Notes: generated by a model from the letters alone, not told the origin. A stretch of 64,000 nucleotides of DNA from an uncultured Mycoplasmatota bacterium (GCA_900553835.1 USFF01000001.1:1-64000), one strand, 5' to 3'; counted from the first letter of the stretch, positions 7,416 to 17,327 are shown. Numbers and translations: made by a program.

Positions 7416-9586
7416 TAGCTAGTGTACTTGTAGAATATACAGTTAAATCTTTAGATAGGACATTTGACTATATTATTCCTCTAGAACTAATAAGTACCCT
7501 AAAAGTAGGACACAAAGTACTAGTACCTTTTGGCAAACAAATAGTTGAAGGCTTTGTTATGGATATTAAAAATGAAAAAGAAGAAAATATTGAATACAAA
7601 GAAATAATTAAAATAGTAGAAAAAGATTTTTGTTTAAATGAAGAACTACTAAAGTTAGGAGAGACTATTTCTAAAGAAACTTTATCTACTAGAATGAGTG
7701 CTTACCAAGCTATGTTTCCTAAAGCACTTAAAGCTAAAAGCAAAGTAAATATTAATGTAAAAAAAGAAGTATATGTAAGAATTAATCCTTCATTTGATAC
7801 TGAAAATTATATTATAAATAACAAAAGAAATTTAAAAGAAATAGAAATTATAAATAAACTAAAAAGTGGAGAATTAAAAAAGAGCTTAGTTTCATCTCCT
7901 TCACTTAATAGATTAATAGAAAAAAATATAGTTTTAACTAGGGAAGTTTTAGTTAATAGAAGTGTTGACTTTATTAAAGAAGAGGAAAAAGATATAGTAC
8001 TTACTAGAGAACAAAGTGAAGCATATAAAGAAATTAAAGAAAGCACTAATAACAAGATACTTCTATATGGTGTAACTGGAAGTGGTAAAACTGAAATATA
8101 CATTAAATTAATAAAAGATGCAATTAATGAGGGCAAAACTGCTTTAATGTTAGTACCTGAAATTAGTTTAACACCTCAGATAGTAAATAGATTTCTAAGT
8201 ATTTTTGAAGGAAATGTAGCAGTTCTTCATAGTCAGTTATCTGAAGGAGAAAGATATGACGAATATAGAAGAATAGTAAACAAGGAAGTAAATATAGTAG
8301 TGGGTGCTAGAAGTGCTGTTTTTGCACCTCTTAAAAATATAGGAGTAATTATAATTGATGAATGTTCTAGTCAAAGTTTTAAACAAGATGTAAATCCTAA
8401 ATATAATGCTATAGATGTTGCGTTCTTAAGAAGTGAAAATTATAACTCTAAAGTAATAATGGGAAGTGCAACTCCTTTACTAGAACAATATGCAAGAGGT
8501 TTAAAAGGAGTTTTTAAATTAGTCAAGTTAACTAAAAGAGTAAGCGAAAATTATCCTAAATATACACTAGTTGATATGAATGAAGAAGTTAAAAAAAGAA
8601 ATTTTGTTTTAAGTAATCAGTTAAAAGTAAAACTAGTAACTGAAGTTAATAAGGGACACCAAGTAATTATTCTCTTAAATAGAAGAGGTTACTCTACATT
8701 CTTAAGTTGTTCAGCATGTGGTTATACACTAAAATGTCCTAAATGTGATATTTCTTTAATATATCACAAATCATCCAATAATTTAACTTGCCACTACTGT
8801 GGATACTCTACTAAAATGAGTAAAGTATGCCCTAGCTGTAAAGAAGAAGCAATTAAAGATTTAGGAATGGGTACAGAAAAACTAGAAGAATTAGTTTTAA
8901 AAGAATTTCCAAATTTAAGAGTAGTTAGAATGGACTATGATACAACTAGAAATAAAGGAAGTCATTCTAAAATAATTGAAGACTTTAAAAATCATAAATA
9001 TGACATCTTAATCGGAACACAAATGATAAGTAAAGGATTAAACTTTAAAAATGTAACTTTAGTGGGTGTAATAAATGCTGATACATCTTTAAACATACCT
9101 GACTTTAGAAGTAGTGAAAGAACCTATGAACTACTTACTCAAACGGGAGGTAGAACTGGTAGGTATGATCTTCCAGGAGAGGTATTAATTCAAACATATA
9201 ATAAAGATAATTATTGTTTAAAGTGTGTTACACTAGATGACTATGAACTTTTCTATAATAAGGAAATGGAAATAAGAAAAGCATTAAAGTATCCACCATA
9301 CTACTATTTAACTTTAATTAAAATAAGTAGTGATAAATATGAAATTGCTAAAGAAGAAGCTAGTAAAGTAAAGAATATCTTATCTAAAAAACTTAATGAA
9401 GAATTCATAGTACTAGGACCTTCTGTTTCAAGTTTAGTTAAACTTAAAGATAGATATTATTTTCAAATAATTATTAAATACAAAAAAGTATTAAATTTAT
9501 TTGAAGTATTAAAAGAAATAAATGAACTTTATATTTCTTCTAAAGTAAATATTGATATTAATATAAATCCTCTTAATTTGATGTAA
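7412..9586 (+). CDS. priA: Primosomal replication restart helicase PriA
   Basis: 724 residues. An N-terminal 3'-DNA-binding domain is followed by Walker A GVTGSGKT near residue 220, helicase motifs, and a zinc-binding region with four Cys pairs between about residues 430 and 480 (CSACGY, CPKCD, CHYCGY, CPSCK). The usual DEEH box reads DECS, so Asp and Glu are kept but the last two residues differ. PriA reloads the replisome at stalled forks. It overlaps the gene upstream and precedes fmt, a common pairing. Confidence 0.95.
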   Translation: MIASVLVEYTVKSLDRTFDYIIPLELISTLKVGHKVLVPFGKQIVEGFVMDIKNEKEENIEYKEIIKIVEKDFCLNEELLKLGETISKETLSTRMSAYQAMFPKALKAKSKVNINVKKEVYVRINPSFDTENYIINNKRNLKEIEIINKLKSGELKKSLVSSPSLNRLIEKNIVLTREVLVNRSVDFIKEEEKDIVLTREQSEAYKEIKESTNNKILLYGVTGSGKTEIYIKLIKDAINEGKTALMLVPEISLTPQIVNRFLSIFEGNVAVLHSQLSEGERYDEYRRIVNKEVNIVVGARSAVFAPLKNIGVIIIDECSSQSFKQDVNPKYNAIDVAFLRSENYNSKVIMGSATPLLEQYARGLKGVFKLVKLTKRVSENYPKYTLVDMNEEVKKRNFVLSNQLKVKLVTEVNKGHQVIILLNRRGYSTFLSCSACGYTLKCPKCDISLIYHKSSNNLTCHYCGYSTKMSKVCPSCKEEAIKDLGMGTEKLEELVLKEFPNLRVVRMDYDTTRNKGSHSKIIEDFKNHKYDILIGTQMISKGLNFKNVTLVGVINADTSLNIPDFRSSERTYELLTQTGGRTGRYDLPGEVLIQTYNKDNYCLKCVTLDDYELFYNKEMEIRKALKYPPYYYLTLIKISSDKYEIAKEEASKVKNILSKKLNEEFIVLGPSVSSLVKLKDRYYFQIIIKYKKVLNLFEVLKEINELYISSKVNIDININPLNLM

Positions 9587-9629
9587 TTATTTATAAATTG
9601 TTGTATAATTATTTAGAAGGAGAATGCAT

Positions 9630-10562
9630 ATGAAAGATAAAAGAGTAGTTTTTATGGGAACACCTGAATTTGCAGTTCCTGTTTTAGAAAAATTAATTGA
9701 AAATACTAATGTTGTACTAGTTGTAACACAAAGAGATAAAAGTGTTGGAAGGCACAGTGAACTTAAATTTACTCCTATAAAAGAAGTAGCAGTTAAACAT
9801 AACATACCTGTTTTTCAACCTGAAAGAATAAGGGGTGATTATGAAAGGGTAATAGAATGTAAACCTGACATTATCATTACATGTGCTTATGGACAGATTA
9901 TACCTAAAGTACTTTTAGACTATCCAGAGTATGGATGTATTAATGTACATGCTTCACTTCTTCCAAAACTAAGAGGCGGAGCACCACTACATAAAGCTAT
10001 TATATATGGAGAAAAAGAAACTGGGATAACTATAATGTATATGGATGAAAAAATGGATAATGGAGATATAATAGCTACTGAAAAAATAGATATTTTAGAT
10101 AGTGATAATGTGGGAACCATTCATGATAAATTAATGGTTATAGGATCTAACTTACTTATGAAAACTCTTCCTAGTATATTTAACAAAACAAATAACCGAA
10201 TTAAACAAAATGAAGAAGAAGTAACTTATGCTTACAATGTTACAAGAGAAGAAGAAAAAATATGTTTTAATAAAACAGCTAGAGAAGTATTTAATCAAAT
10301 AAGAGGTTTATATCCTTATCCAGTTAGTTATACAGTGCTAAATGGTAATGTCATTAAAGTATTAGAAAGTAAACTCGATACCAGTACTGCTGGTAAAACA
10401 GGAGAAATAACTAACATCACTAAAGAAGGAATGGTAGTAAAATGTCTAGATAAAAGCATAATTATTACAAAAGTAAAACCAAGTGGAAAGAAAGAAATGA
10501 ATGCTTTAGACTTTGTTAATGGATATGGAAAAGACAAAATAATAGGAGAAATATTTGAATGA
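9630..10562 (+). CDS. fmt: Methionyl-tRNA formyltransferase
   Basis: 310 residues. It formylates initiator Met-tRNA with 10-formyl-THF. FMGTPEFAVPVL opens the Rossmann formyltransferase domain; INVHASLLPKLRGGAPLHKA carries the catalytic Asn-His part and the formyl-donor loop, and a C-terminal OB domain follows. The start at 9630 is preferred because AGAAGGAG sits at the right distance; the ATG at 9624 is too close to it. Confidence 0.95.
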   Translation: MKDKRVVFMGTPEFAVPVLEKLIENTNVVLVVTQRDKSVGRHSELKFTPIKEVAVKHNIPVFQPERIRGDYERVIECKPDIIITCAYGQIIPKVLLDYPEYGCINVHASLLPKLRGGAPLHKAIIYGEKETGITIMYMDEKMDNGDIIATEKIDILDSDNVGTIHDKLMVIGSNLLMKTLPSIFNKTNNRIKQNEEEVTYAYNVTREEEKICFNKTAREVFNQIRGLYPYPVSYTVLNGNVIKVLESKLDTSTAGKTGEITNITKEGMVVKCLDKSIIITKVKPSGKKEMNALDFVNGYGKDKIIGEIFE

Positions 10563-11221
10563 AAGAAAAAGAAAAAAATATATTAAAAATAATTTTATAT
10601 GTGGGTTTTCTATTTATCTTAATTATAGTTTCTAAATTAGTAAGTAACCAAAGTACAAATAATAAAAATAATACTAACAAGATTTATAATAATAAATTAA
10701 AAGAATTTTCAAATTATGAAAGTCAAGTGCATTTAGTACTTGATGGAGATGCAGTAACTCTTAAATATGAAAAAATAAGAAATGCTGAAATGGGATCTAG
10801 AATTTATCATAATGATACAAAGAATTATTTAAGATACAATAATTGTTACTATGAAGTAAATGGTACTGAATTTACTAAATTAGATGAATTTAATAAACTT
10901 ATATATGATGATACTTTTATAGATATTAATAATATAATTAAAATTCTTGATTTAAAAGAAATAAATTCTAGTAATGAATATGATTTAAAAGATATTCTAA
11001 ATATTTATAATGAAGTTAATAGTACTAGCTATTTTGATATTAATAATAAAAAGATTACACTTGATTATAAAGAGGATGATGCAGTTATTAGTATTATATT
11101 AGACTTAACTAATTTATATAATTTAGTTAACAAAAAGGAAGAAAGTAGTGTTATATATAATCTAAGTTTTAAAGAGATAAGTGATAGAGATATTAGTTTT
11201 ATAGAAGATAAAATAAATTAA
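10559..11221 (+). CDS. Single-pass membrane protein of unknown function
   Basis: 220 residues: a short charged N-terminus, one membrane helix (about residues 9-27, IILYVGFLFILIIVS) and a large outside domain rich in Asn, Asp, Lys and Tyr. There is no lipobox. The start overlaps the fmt stop by four bases, so it is translated with fmt. I do not recognise the family. Confidence 0.75.
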   Translation: MKEKEKNILKIILYVGFLFILIIVSKLVSNQSTNNKNNTNKIYNNKLKEFSNYESQVHLVLDGDAVTLKYEKIRNAEMGSRIYHNDTKNYLRYNNCYYEVNGTEFTKLDEFNKLIYDDTFIDINNIIKILDLKEINSSNEYDLKDILNIYNEVNSTSYFDINNKKITLDYKEDDAVISIILDLTNLYNLVNKKEESSVIYNLSFKEISDRDISFIEDKIN

Positions 11222-11297
11222 AAAATATATCTAGTTTTGTCTAATTTAATGAAATTATATTTTTATTAGTATATACTTTATCTAGAGGTGATAAACT

Positions 11298-11381
11298 ATG
11301 GATAAATTAAATGAGATGTTTACTGATATGATTGATGATTTAACCTATTCTATTTTAGAAACTAAAGAGAAATTTAAATAA
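11298..11381 (+). CDS. 27-residue small protein, single-gene unit
   Basis: It starts with ATG after an ideal ribosome site (AGAGGTG, seven bases upstream) and ends directly at a strong terminator. The peptide is acidic and amphipathic (MDKLNEMFTDMIDDLTYSIL and seven more). This short unit between two larger genes looks like a real small gene or a leader peptide; no family is recognised. Confidence 0.45.
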   Translation: MDKLNEMFTDMIDDLTYSILETKEKFK

Positions 11382-11410
11382 CCTACTAATAATAAAGTAG
11401 GTTATTTTTT
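11380..11410 (+). terminator. Terminator after the small protein gene
   Basis: An 8-bp stem AACCTACT with AGTAGGTT, an 8-base loop, then ATTTTTT. Confidence 0.75.
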
Positions 11411-11473
11411 AATAAATAATAAATAAAGGTTAAAAATATACTATAATTACCAATATTATTAACTAACATTTAA

Positions 11474-11502
11474 TTGACAAATTTGTTTATAAATAGTACA
11501 AT
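11474..11502 (+). promoter_or_regulatory. Promoter of gpsB-rnpB
   Basis: TTGACA at 11474, a 17-base spacer and TACAAT at 11497. It is a near-consensus sigma-A promoter 26 bases upstream of the gpsB start. Confidence 0.75.
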
Positions 11503-11527
11503 TATAATGGAAAAGGGAGTTAATTAT

Positions 11528-11842
11528 ATGGAAGATAAAATATTATTAACAGCAAATGATATTCTTGAAAAAGAATTTAAAATTGATGCAAGAGGTTATA
11601 GACCACAAGAAGTAGATAAGTTTCTAGATATTATAATCAAAGATTACACTGAATATGAAAAGATTATATCTAGATATAAAAATGAACTTACTCTTATGGT
11701 TAATGAAAACTCAAAGTTAAAAAGTGAACTAAGAAACTTAAAATCAACATTAAGTGTTGCAGAAAATAGTCGTGGTGTTACTAATGTCGATATTTTAAGA
11801 AGACTTGGTGAACTAGAAAAAATAGTATATGGAGAAGAATAA
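11528..11842 (+). CDS. gpsB: Cell-cycle protein GpsB (DivIVA family)
   Basis: 104 residues: an N-terminal DivIVA membrane-binding domain (DILEKEFKIDARGYRPQEVDKFLD), a coiled coil, and a short C-terminal helix ending IVYGEE. GpsB coordinates PBP1 and divisome/elongasome balance. Start at 11528 with AAAGGGAG upstream; longer starts would lie inside the promoter. It sits directly upstream of rnpB, as ypsB does in Bacillus. Confidence 0.92.
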   Translation: MEDKILLTANDILEKEFKIDARGYRPQEVDKFLDIIIKDYTEYEKIISRYKNELTLMVNENSKLKSELRNLKSTLSVAENSRGVTNVDILRRLGELEKIVYGEE

Positions 11843-12179
11843 ATATCTTAGGTAAACGCTGCATATAATTATGTAGAGGAAAGTCCATACTCGCATAATC
11901 TGAGATTGATTATAGTGTTCGTGCTAGAGGAAAAAATAACTCTAGGTAGAGAAATCTAACGGCGATGAAAATGGAAAGTTCTTTCATGAGTAGTTGTAAA
12001 GTGCCATAGAGACGATGCATTTTAGGAATAAAATGAGTGGAACGCGGTAAACCCCACGAGCGAGAAACCCAAATTTGGTAGGGGAGTCTACACAAATGAA
12101 ATGAAAAGAGTGTAGGAGTTAATAACTAGATAAATGTTTACCACCCGTAAGGGCACAGAAAATGGCTTATTAGATATTT
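11841..12179 (+). ncRNA. rnpB: RNase P RNA, class B (Bacillus type)
   Basis: The terminal helix P1 is AAATATCT (11841-11848) with AGATATTT (12172-12179). Conserved core blocks are present: GAGGAAAGTCCATACTCGC near 11875, ACGCGGTAAACCCCACGAGC near 12040, CGAGAAACCCAAATTTGGTA, and ACAGAAAATGGCTTA near the 3' end. It is the catalytic RNA that matures tRNA 5' ends. The 5' end overlaps the gpsB stop, so it may be processed from a shared transcript. Confidence 0.95.
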
Positions 12180-12204
12180 ATATAAATAAAAAGGAGTTAA
12201 ATTT

Positions 12205-12702
12205 ATGAAGGACATCGGTAGTCAATTTGAAGAAAAAAGACGAGAAATCGGAATTAAATTAGAAGAAGCTGCAAGTGATTTAGAAATCACAGTTGCTCAG
12301 CTTGAAAATTTAGAAGATGGTAATGTTAATGCTTTTAAAGACATTTTTTTCTTAAAAGAATTAATAAAAAAATATGCTATTTATCTAAATTTAGATGACA
12401 ATAAAATTATGGAAGAATTTAATGACTTTGTATTTGATTTTACTAGTAAAATACCAGTTGAAGAAATTGAAGAGAAAGTTAAAGAAATTGTAACTCAAAA
12501 TGAAAAAGAAACAAGAAAGAAAATAAGTTCTCCTTATACTAGAAAAAAGGTTAGAAAAGCTAAACTTAGACCTGTATATGTATTTACATTAGTAACTGTT
12601 TTACTTGTTTCTATAACATTTATATTATTAAATGTATTTCTAAATAAACAAAAAGAAATTAATTATGTAGGAAGTGAAATATTTAATGAATATACCAAAT
12701 AA
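12205..12702 (+). CDS. rodZ: RodZ-like helix-turn-helix membrane protein
   Basis: 165 residues. A degenerate XRE-type helix-turn-helix covers residues 1-70 (GSQFEEKRREIGIKLEEAA), then a basic juxtamembrane patch (TRKKVRKAKLRPVY), one membrane helix (about residues 131-150) and a very short outside tail. RodZ links MreB to the wall machinery. It precedes pgsA and overlaps it, as in many Bacilli (ymfM-pgsA). Confidence 0.8.
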   Translation: MKDIGSQFEEKRREIGIKLEEAASDLEITVAQLENLEDGNVNAFKDIFFLKELIKKYAIYLNLDDNKIMEEFNDFVFDFTSKIPVEEIEEKVKEIVTQNEKETRKKISSPYTRKKVRKAKLRPVYVFTLVTVLLVSITFILLNVFLNKQKEINYVGSEIFNEYTK

Positions 12703-13279
12703 AATAACTATAGCTAGAATAATATTATCTATAATTTGTATAATACTTTTAGTATTACCCTTAGAAACTTTTGGAATTAATCTTCCACCTGTAGTAGTAA
12801 CTCCAGCTATTAGAGTACCTGTTAAATATATAATATGTGGGTGTTTATTCTTAATAGCATCTACAACAGACTTTATAGATGGACATATTGCAAGAAAATA
12901 TAACTTAGTAACAGATTTTGGTAAAGTAATGGATGCAGTTGCTGATAAAATACTTGTTAATGGTGTTTTAATTGCACTTGCATGTAATGGTTTTATCCAT
13001 ATGATAGTGCCTATCGTAATTGTATGTAGAGATATATTTGTTGACTCTATTAAAATGGTTGTAGGAAATAAAATAGGTGCAGTAGGAGCATCAAAACTTG
13101 GAAAACTTAAAACTATATTTATGATGACAGGTGTAACTTTGATGTTATTTTATAACTTACCATTTGAAATATGGGGTCTAAGAATTGCGGATGCTTTAAT
13201 AATGATAGCAACTATTTTATCAGTTGTAAGTGGTATTCAATATTATGTTAAAAATAGAAAGTATATCTTTGAAAGTTAG
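12686..13279 (+). CDS. pgsA: CDP-diacylglycerol-glycerol-3-phosphate 3-phosphatidyltransferase
   Basis: 197 residues, membrane-embedded. The CDP-alcohol phosphotransferase motif starts at TDFIDGHIARKYN and ends with GKVMDAVADK, keeping all the Asp and Gly residues. It makes phosphatidylglycerophosphate for phosphatidylglycerol synthesis. The start MNIPNKIT at 12686 is typical of PgsA and overlaps the rodZ-like gene by 17 bases. Confidence 0.94.
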   Translation: MNIPNKITIARIILSIICIILLVLPLETFGINLPPVVVTPAIRVPVKYIICGCLFLIASTTDFIDGHIARKYNLVTDFGKVMDAVADKILVNGVLIALACNGFIHMIVPIVIVCRDIFVDSIKMVVGNKIGAVGASKLGKLKTIFMMTGVTLMLFYNLPFEIWGLRIADALIMIATILSVVSGIQYYVKNRKYIFES

Positions 13280-13363
13280 ATATGCTTTTTTATTTAATGG
13301 GAACTACTTTATAGATTGAAATTAAATGAAAAAAAGTATATACTAAATACAAGAGGTGGAATT

Positions 13364-14773
13364 ATGATATTATATAATTCATTAAGCGGAAAAAAAGAAG
13401 AGTTTATTTCTAATGTTAAGGGCAAAGTTTTAATGTATACTTGTGGTCCAACAGTATATAACTATGCTCACATTGGTAACTTAAGAACTTACATAATGGA
13501 AGATGTACTTGAAAAGTCTCTCAAATATTTGGGCTATGATGTTAAAAGAGCAATGAATATAACTGATGTAGGTCACTTACAAAATGATAGTGATAATGGT
13601 AAAGATAAAATGGTAGAAGGTGCTAAAAAAGAAAATAAATCTGTTTTAGAAATAGCAAAATATTATACTGAGGCATTTAAAAATGATTTTAAAAAATTAA
13701 ATCTTAAATGGCCTACAATAGTAGTTCCGGCTTCATCATGTATTGATACATATATTGAAATGATTACAAAATTACTAGATAAAGGTTTTGCCTACAAGAG
13801 TGGAGGAAATATTTATTTTGATACTTCTAAATTAGAAAAATATAATGTTTTTTCTAGTCAGGTAAAAGAAGAATTACTTGTGGGAGCTAGAGAAGATGTT
13901 GATACAGATGAAAATAAGAAAAATCAACAAGATTTTGTTTTATGGTTTACTAAATCAAAATTTGAAAATCAAGCACTAAAGTGGGAAAGTCCATGGGGTA
14001 CTGGTTATCCAGGATGGCATATAGAATGTTCGGGAATTAATTACAAATATTTAGGAGAATATTTAGATATTCATTGTGGGGGAATAGATAATAAATTTCC
14101 ACATCATACAAATGAGATAGCCCAGTGTGAAGGTCTTTTTGGACACAAATGGTGCAACTATTGGTTTCATGTATCTCATTTAAATTTGAAAGATGCGAAA
14201 ATGAGTAAATCAAGTGGAAATTTTGTTACAGTAAGTAAATTAATTGAAATGGGTTATAATCCTATGGTATACAAATTATTTTGTTTACAATCTCATTACA
14301 GAAATACTTTAATTTTTAGTAATGAAACAATAGAAGGTGCTAAAAGTGTTTATACCTCAATTGTTAAAAAAATAAAGTTAATTGATCCAAATGAAGGTGA
14401 TTTAAATAATGAAGTGATTGCAAAATACAGAAGTAAATTTAGTGAAGCTTTATCTAATGATTTAAATACTTCTTTAGCAATTACAGTACTTTTTGATATG
14501 TTAAAAGATAACATTAGTGGAAAAGAAAAAGCATTTTTATTAAATGACTTTGATACTGTTTTAGATTTAGATCTTTTATCATATTTGAATTCCGATAAAA
14601 ACGAAAATATTGATAAAAATTTATTAGAATTTATAAATAGCAAAATAGAAGAGAGAAAAGAAGCAAAGAAAAATAAAGATTTTGCCTTAGCAGATTTTAT
14701 TAGAAAAGAACTTGAAATTAAAGGAATAATTTTAAAAGATACAAGAGAAGGGACAGAGTACGAAATAATATAA
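13364..14773 (+). CDS. cysS: Cysteinyl-tRNA synthetase
   Basis: 469 residues, class I. The HIGH-like motif is in PTVYNYAHIGNLRTY (Cys of CGPT just before it is a zinc ligand), WHIECS and HHTNEIAQCEG supply further zinc ligands, and KMSKS is in DAKMSKSSGNF. Start at 13364 with AGAGGTGG upstream. The 84-base leader after pgsA is too short for a T-box and none is seen. Confidence 0.96.
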   Translation: MILYNSLSGKKEEFISNVKGKVLMYTCGPTVYNYAHIGNLRTYIMEDVLEKSLKYLGYDVKRAMNITDVGHLQNDSDNGKDKMVEGAKKENKSVLEIAKYYTEAFKNDFKKLNLKWPTIVVPASSCIDTYIEMITKLLDKGFAYKSGGNIYFDTSKLEKYNVFSSQVKEELLVGAREDVDTDENKKNQQDFVLWFTKSKFENQALKWESPWGTGYPGWHIECSGINYKYLGEYLDIHCGGIDNKFPHHTNEIAQCEGLFGHKWCNYWFHVSHLNLKDAKMSKSSGNFVTVSKLIEMGYNPMVYKLFCLQSHYRNTLIFSNETIEGAKSVYTSIVKKIKLIDPNEGDLNNEVIAKYRSKFSEALSNDLNTSLAITVLFDMLKDNISGKEKAFLLNDFDTVLDLDLLSYLNSDKNENIDKNLLEFINSKIEERKEAKKNKDFALADFIRKELEIKGIILKDTREGTEYEII

Positions 14774-14804
14774 TGTTTTTTGCCTCAAAAAGGAGTGACT
14801 AAAT

Positions 14805-16556
14805 ATGACAGATTTTATTAAAAATCAAGAAGAAAAATTGAAAGAAATTATTATAAAATGTGGTTATACAATAGATAACGTAAGCATTGTCCCATCAGTA
14901 AAACCTGAATTAGGTCAATTTCAATTTAATGGAGTTATGGAACTAGCACAAAGAAATAAGATTAACCCAAGAATAATTGCTGATGCTATAGTCCAAAAAA
15001 TGAACGGTGACGAAGATTATAAAAATGTAAACGTAGCAGGACCTGGGTTTATAAATATTTCATTTTCAGATAAAGCATTATCTAATTATTTAGAATATTT
15101 AAGAACGCATATTACTGAGAAAACAAAAAAAGATGAAAATAAAAAAATCATCATAGATTATGGTGGACCAAATGTTGCCAAAACTTTACATGTAGGTCAC
15201 TTACGTAGTGCTAACATAGGAGAAGCACTTAAAAGGCTTTCAAAAGAATTGAACTATGAAGTAATAAGCGACATTCATTTAGGAGACTGGGGTAGACCAA
15301 TGGGATTAATAATGCTTGAGTTAAAAGAAAAACACCCAGACTGGGTTTACTTTGATGAAAATTATGAGGGAGAATACCCAAGTGAATGTCCAATTTCAAA
15401 TAGTGACCTAGAAAAGATGTATCCAGTAGCAAGTAACAAGGCTAAAGAAGATGAAGAATATCTTGAGGAAGCAAGAAACATTACAACAAAGTTGCAACGG
15501 AAACAAAAAGGTTACTATGAATTATGGAAGCAAATAGTTAAAATTTCTACTTCAGAAATCAAACACCTTTATGATAAACTTAACGTGTCATTTGATTTAT
15601 GGAATGGCGAAAGTGATGCTGATGAATATGTTTCAGAAGTCATAAATTATTTAAAAGACAAAGGATTAGCATACGAAAGTGATGGAGCGCTTGTTATGGA
15701 TGTTAGTTTACCAGATGATACTGCGGTAGTACCACCATTATTACTAGTTAAATCAAATGGTGCTATTTCTTACGAAATGACAGATTTAGCAACTTTATGG
15801 GAAAGGGTAAAAAATTATAGTCCTGATGAAATTTGGTATGTAGTAGACAAAAGACAAGATTTACATTTCGAACAAGTTTTTAGAGCAGCTTATAAATCAG
15901 GAATTGTGCCAAAAAATATAAAACTAGAATTTATTGGTTTTGGGACTATGAATGGAAAAGATGGAAAACCATTTAAAACAAGAGATGGTGGGGTAATGTC
16001 TTTATCAAATCTAATTGATGCTGTAAAAAAAGCAACTTTAAATAAACTAAATCCTAATATAACTGGGAAAGATAGAGATGAAATTTCAGATGTATTAGCT
16101 GTTGGTGCACTTAAATATGCAGACTTACTTCCAAATAGATCGACTGATTATATTTTTGATGAAGAAAAATTCTGTGATTTTAATGGTAAAACTGGAATAT
16201 ATATATTATATTCTATAGTTAGAATAAGATCATTGTTAGCTAAAGCTAAAGAGCAAAATATTGCTATTGGACCAATAAAACAGTTAACTTGTGACTCTGA
16301 CAGAAATATTGCTATAAAAATACCTGAAATCTTTTCTATATTAGATAAATCCTTTAGAATAAAATCTCTTAATGATATAGCAGAATATTTGTATCAGTTA
16401 ATAAATGTTTTTAATAATTTTTATACGTCTAACAGAATTTTAACAGAAAATGATGAATTAACAAGAGAGTCTTGGTTAGGGCTTGCTGAACTTGTATATA
16501 ATATTAGTTTTAAATTAATAAATATTTTAGGAATAAAAGAGCCAAGAAAGATGTAA
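14805..16556 (+). CDS. argS: Arginyl-tRNA synthetase
   Basis: 583 residues, class I. An N-terminal Add-1 domain is followed by the signature GGPNVAKTLHVGHLRS (residues 119-134) with the HVGH box, the catalytic core, and a DALR-type helical C-terminus ending KEPRKM-like. ArgS commonly lacks a canonical KMSKS, as here. It is separated from the next gene by a single step from stop to ATG. Confidence 0.96.
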   Translation: MTDFIKNQEEKLKEIIIKCGYTIDNVSIVPSVKPELGQFQFNGVMELAQRNKINPRIIADAIVQKMNGDEDYKNVNVAGPGFINISFSDKALSNYLEYLRTHITEKTKKDENKKIIIDYGGPNVAKTLHVGHLRSANIGEALKRLSKELNYEVISDIHLGDWGRPMGLIMLELKEKHPDWVYFDENYEGEYPSECPISNSDLEKMYPVASNKAKEDEEYLEEARNITTKLQRKQKGYYELWKQIVKISTSEIKHLYDKLNVSFDLWNGESDADEYVSEVINYLKDKGLAYESDGALVMDVSLPDDTAVVPPLLLVKSNGAISYEMTDLATLWERVKNYSPDEIWYVVDKRQDLHFEQVFRAAYKSGIVPKNIKLEFIGFGTMNGKDGKPFKTRDGGVMSLSNLIDAVKKATLNKLNPNITGKDRDEISDVLAVGALKYADLLPNRSTDYIFDEEKFCDFNGKTGIYILYSIVRIRSLLAKAKEQNIAIGPIKQLTCDSDRNIAIKIPEIFSILDKSFRIKSLNDIAEYLYQLINVFNNFYTSNRILTENDELTRESWLGLAELVYNISFKLINILGIKEPRKM

Positions 16557-17197
16557 ATGAAGTTGTCTATGCGAGTGAAAAGTGAAGAATTAAGGAGATT
16601 TAAAACTAACGTTATTTATGACTATGGATACAGAGTGGTGTATTATTATGAAAAATATCATGAGGTGCCACAAACTTTATATGCAGAAAATATAGAAGAT
16701 TTTATTTGTTTTTTCAAAGAGAAAAATAAAAAAATTAAATATAATGGTACTCAGGATTTATTAAAAAGATTTTTAGAAAAGGTGCCTGATGCATTAGGTG
16801 TTGCAATTTATGATATTGATCAAAATTGTATTGTAAAGTTAATTAAAGGTGGAGTAAAAAAAATTAACGATACTGTAGTTTATAAAGAAGAATTAATTTA
16901 TGATTATAACTATGTTACAGTTAAGGATGGATTTAGAATCGTTTATTTATATAATGATGGAACTTATAAGCTTGGAGTAGGTGCTAAAAACATCGAGGAT
17001 TTTATGAAAGAATTACTCCTTATGAACCTATAGGTGAATTATGTGAAATTCCGCCATTTATATCAGTAGAAGATTTATTAAATAGATATTTAGAAGAATG
17101 CCAAGGAGTAGATGGGGTTGCATTATATAATGTAGATGGTACTTTAATTGATCAAAGGAATAGAATAAATTCTAATATAAAACAAAATTTAATTTGA
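16557..17197 (+). pseudogene. Two-repeat protein of unknown function, split by a frameshift
   Basis: The first frame gives 158 residues, ending at 17033. Reading one base back at the TTTT run 17000-17003 continues through VEDLLNRYLEE and GVALYNVDGTL to a stop at 17197. The continuation repeats the first half: YGYRVVYYYE/AENIEDF and LLKRFLEKV/GVAIYDIDQN correspond to DGFRIVYLYN/AKNIEDF and LLNRYLEEC/GVALYNVDGT. The intact protein was thus two units of about 100 residues. The ATG follows the argS stop directly. No known domain is recognised. Confidence 0.65.
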
Positions 17198-17254
17198 GTG
17201 TATAAGTTGCACAGTGTATTTACTATAAAGTAGTTAAAAAACCTATATTTTAGA

Positions 17255-17282
17255 TTGACTTTTATATTAAAAATTGTATAAT
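17255..17282 (+). promoter_or_regulatory. Strong promoter of the peptide / E1-like / ABC-F cassette
   Basis: TTGACT at 17255, a 16-base spacer and a perfect TATAAT at 17277. Transcription would start near 17289, about 40 bases before the small peptide gene. Confidence 0.8.
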
Positions 17283-17327
17283 ATTATTAAAGAAGGGATA
17301 ACAACTTCATTTGGTAGGAGGTATATG

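Noticed and set aside
13280..13363. Possible T-box leader before cysS
   Set aside because: Only 84 bases lie between pgsA and cysS, with no specifier loop, T-box sequence or terminator.
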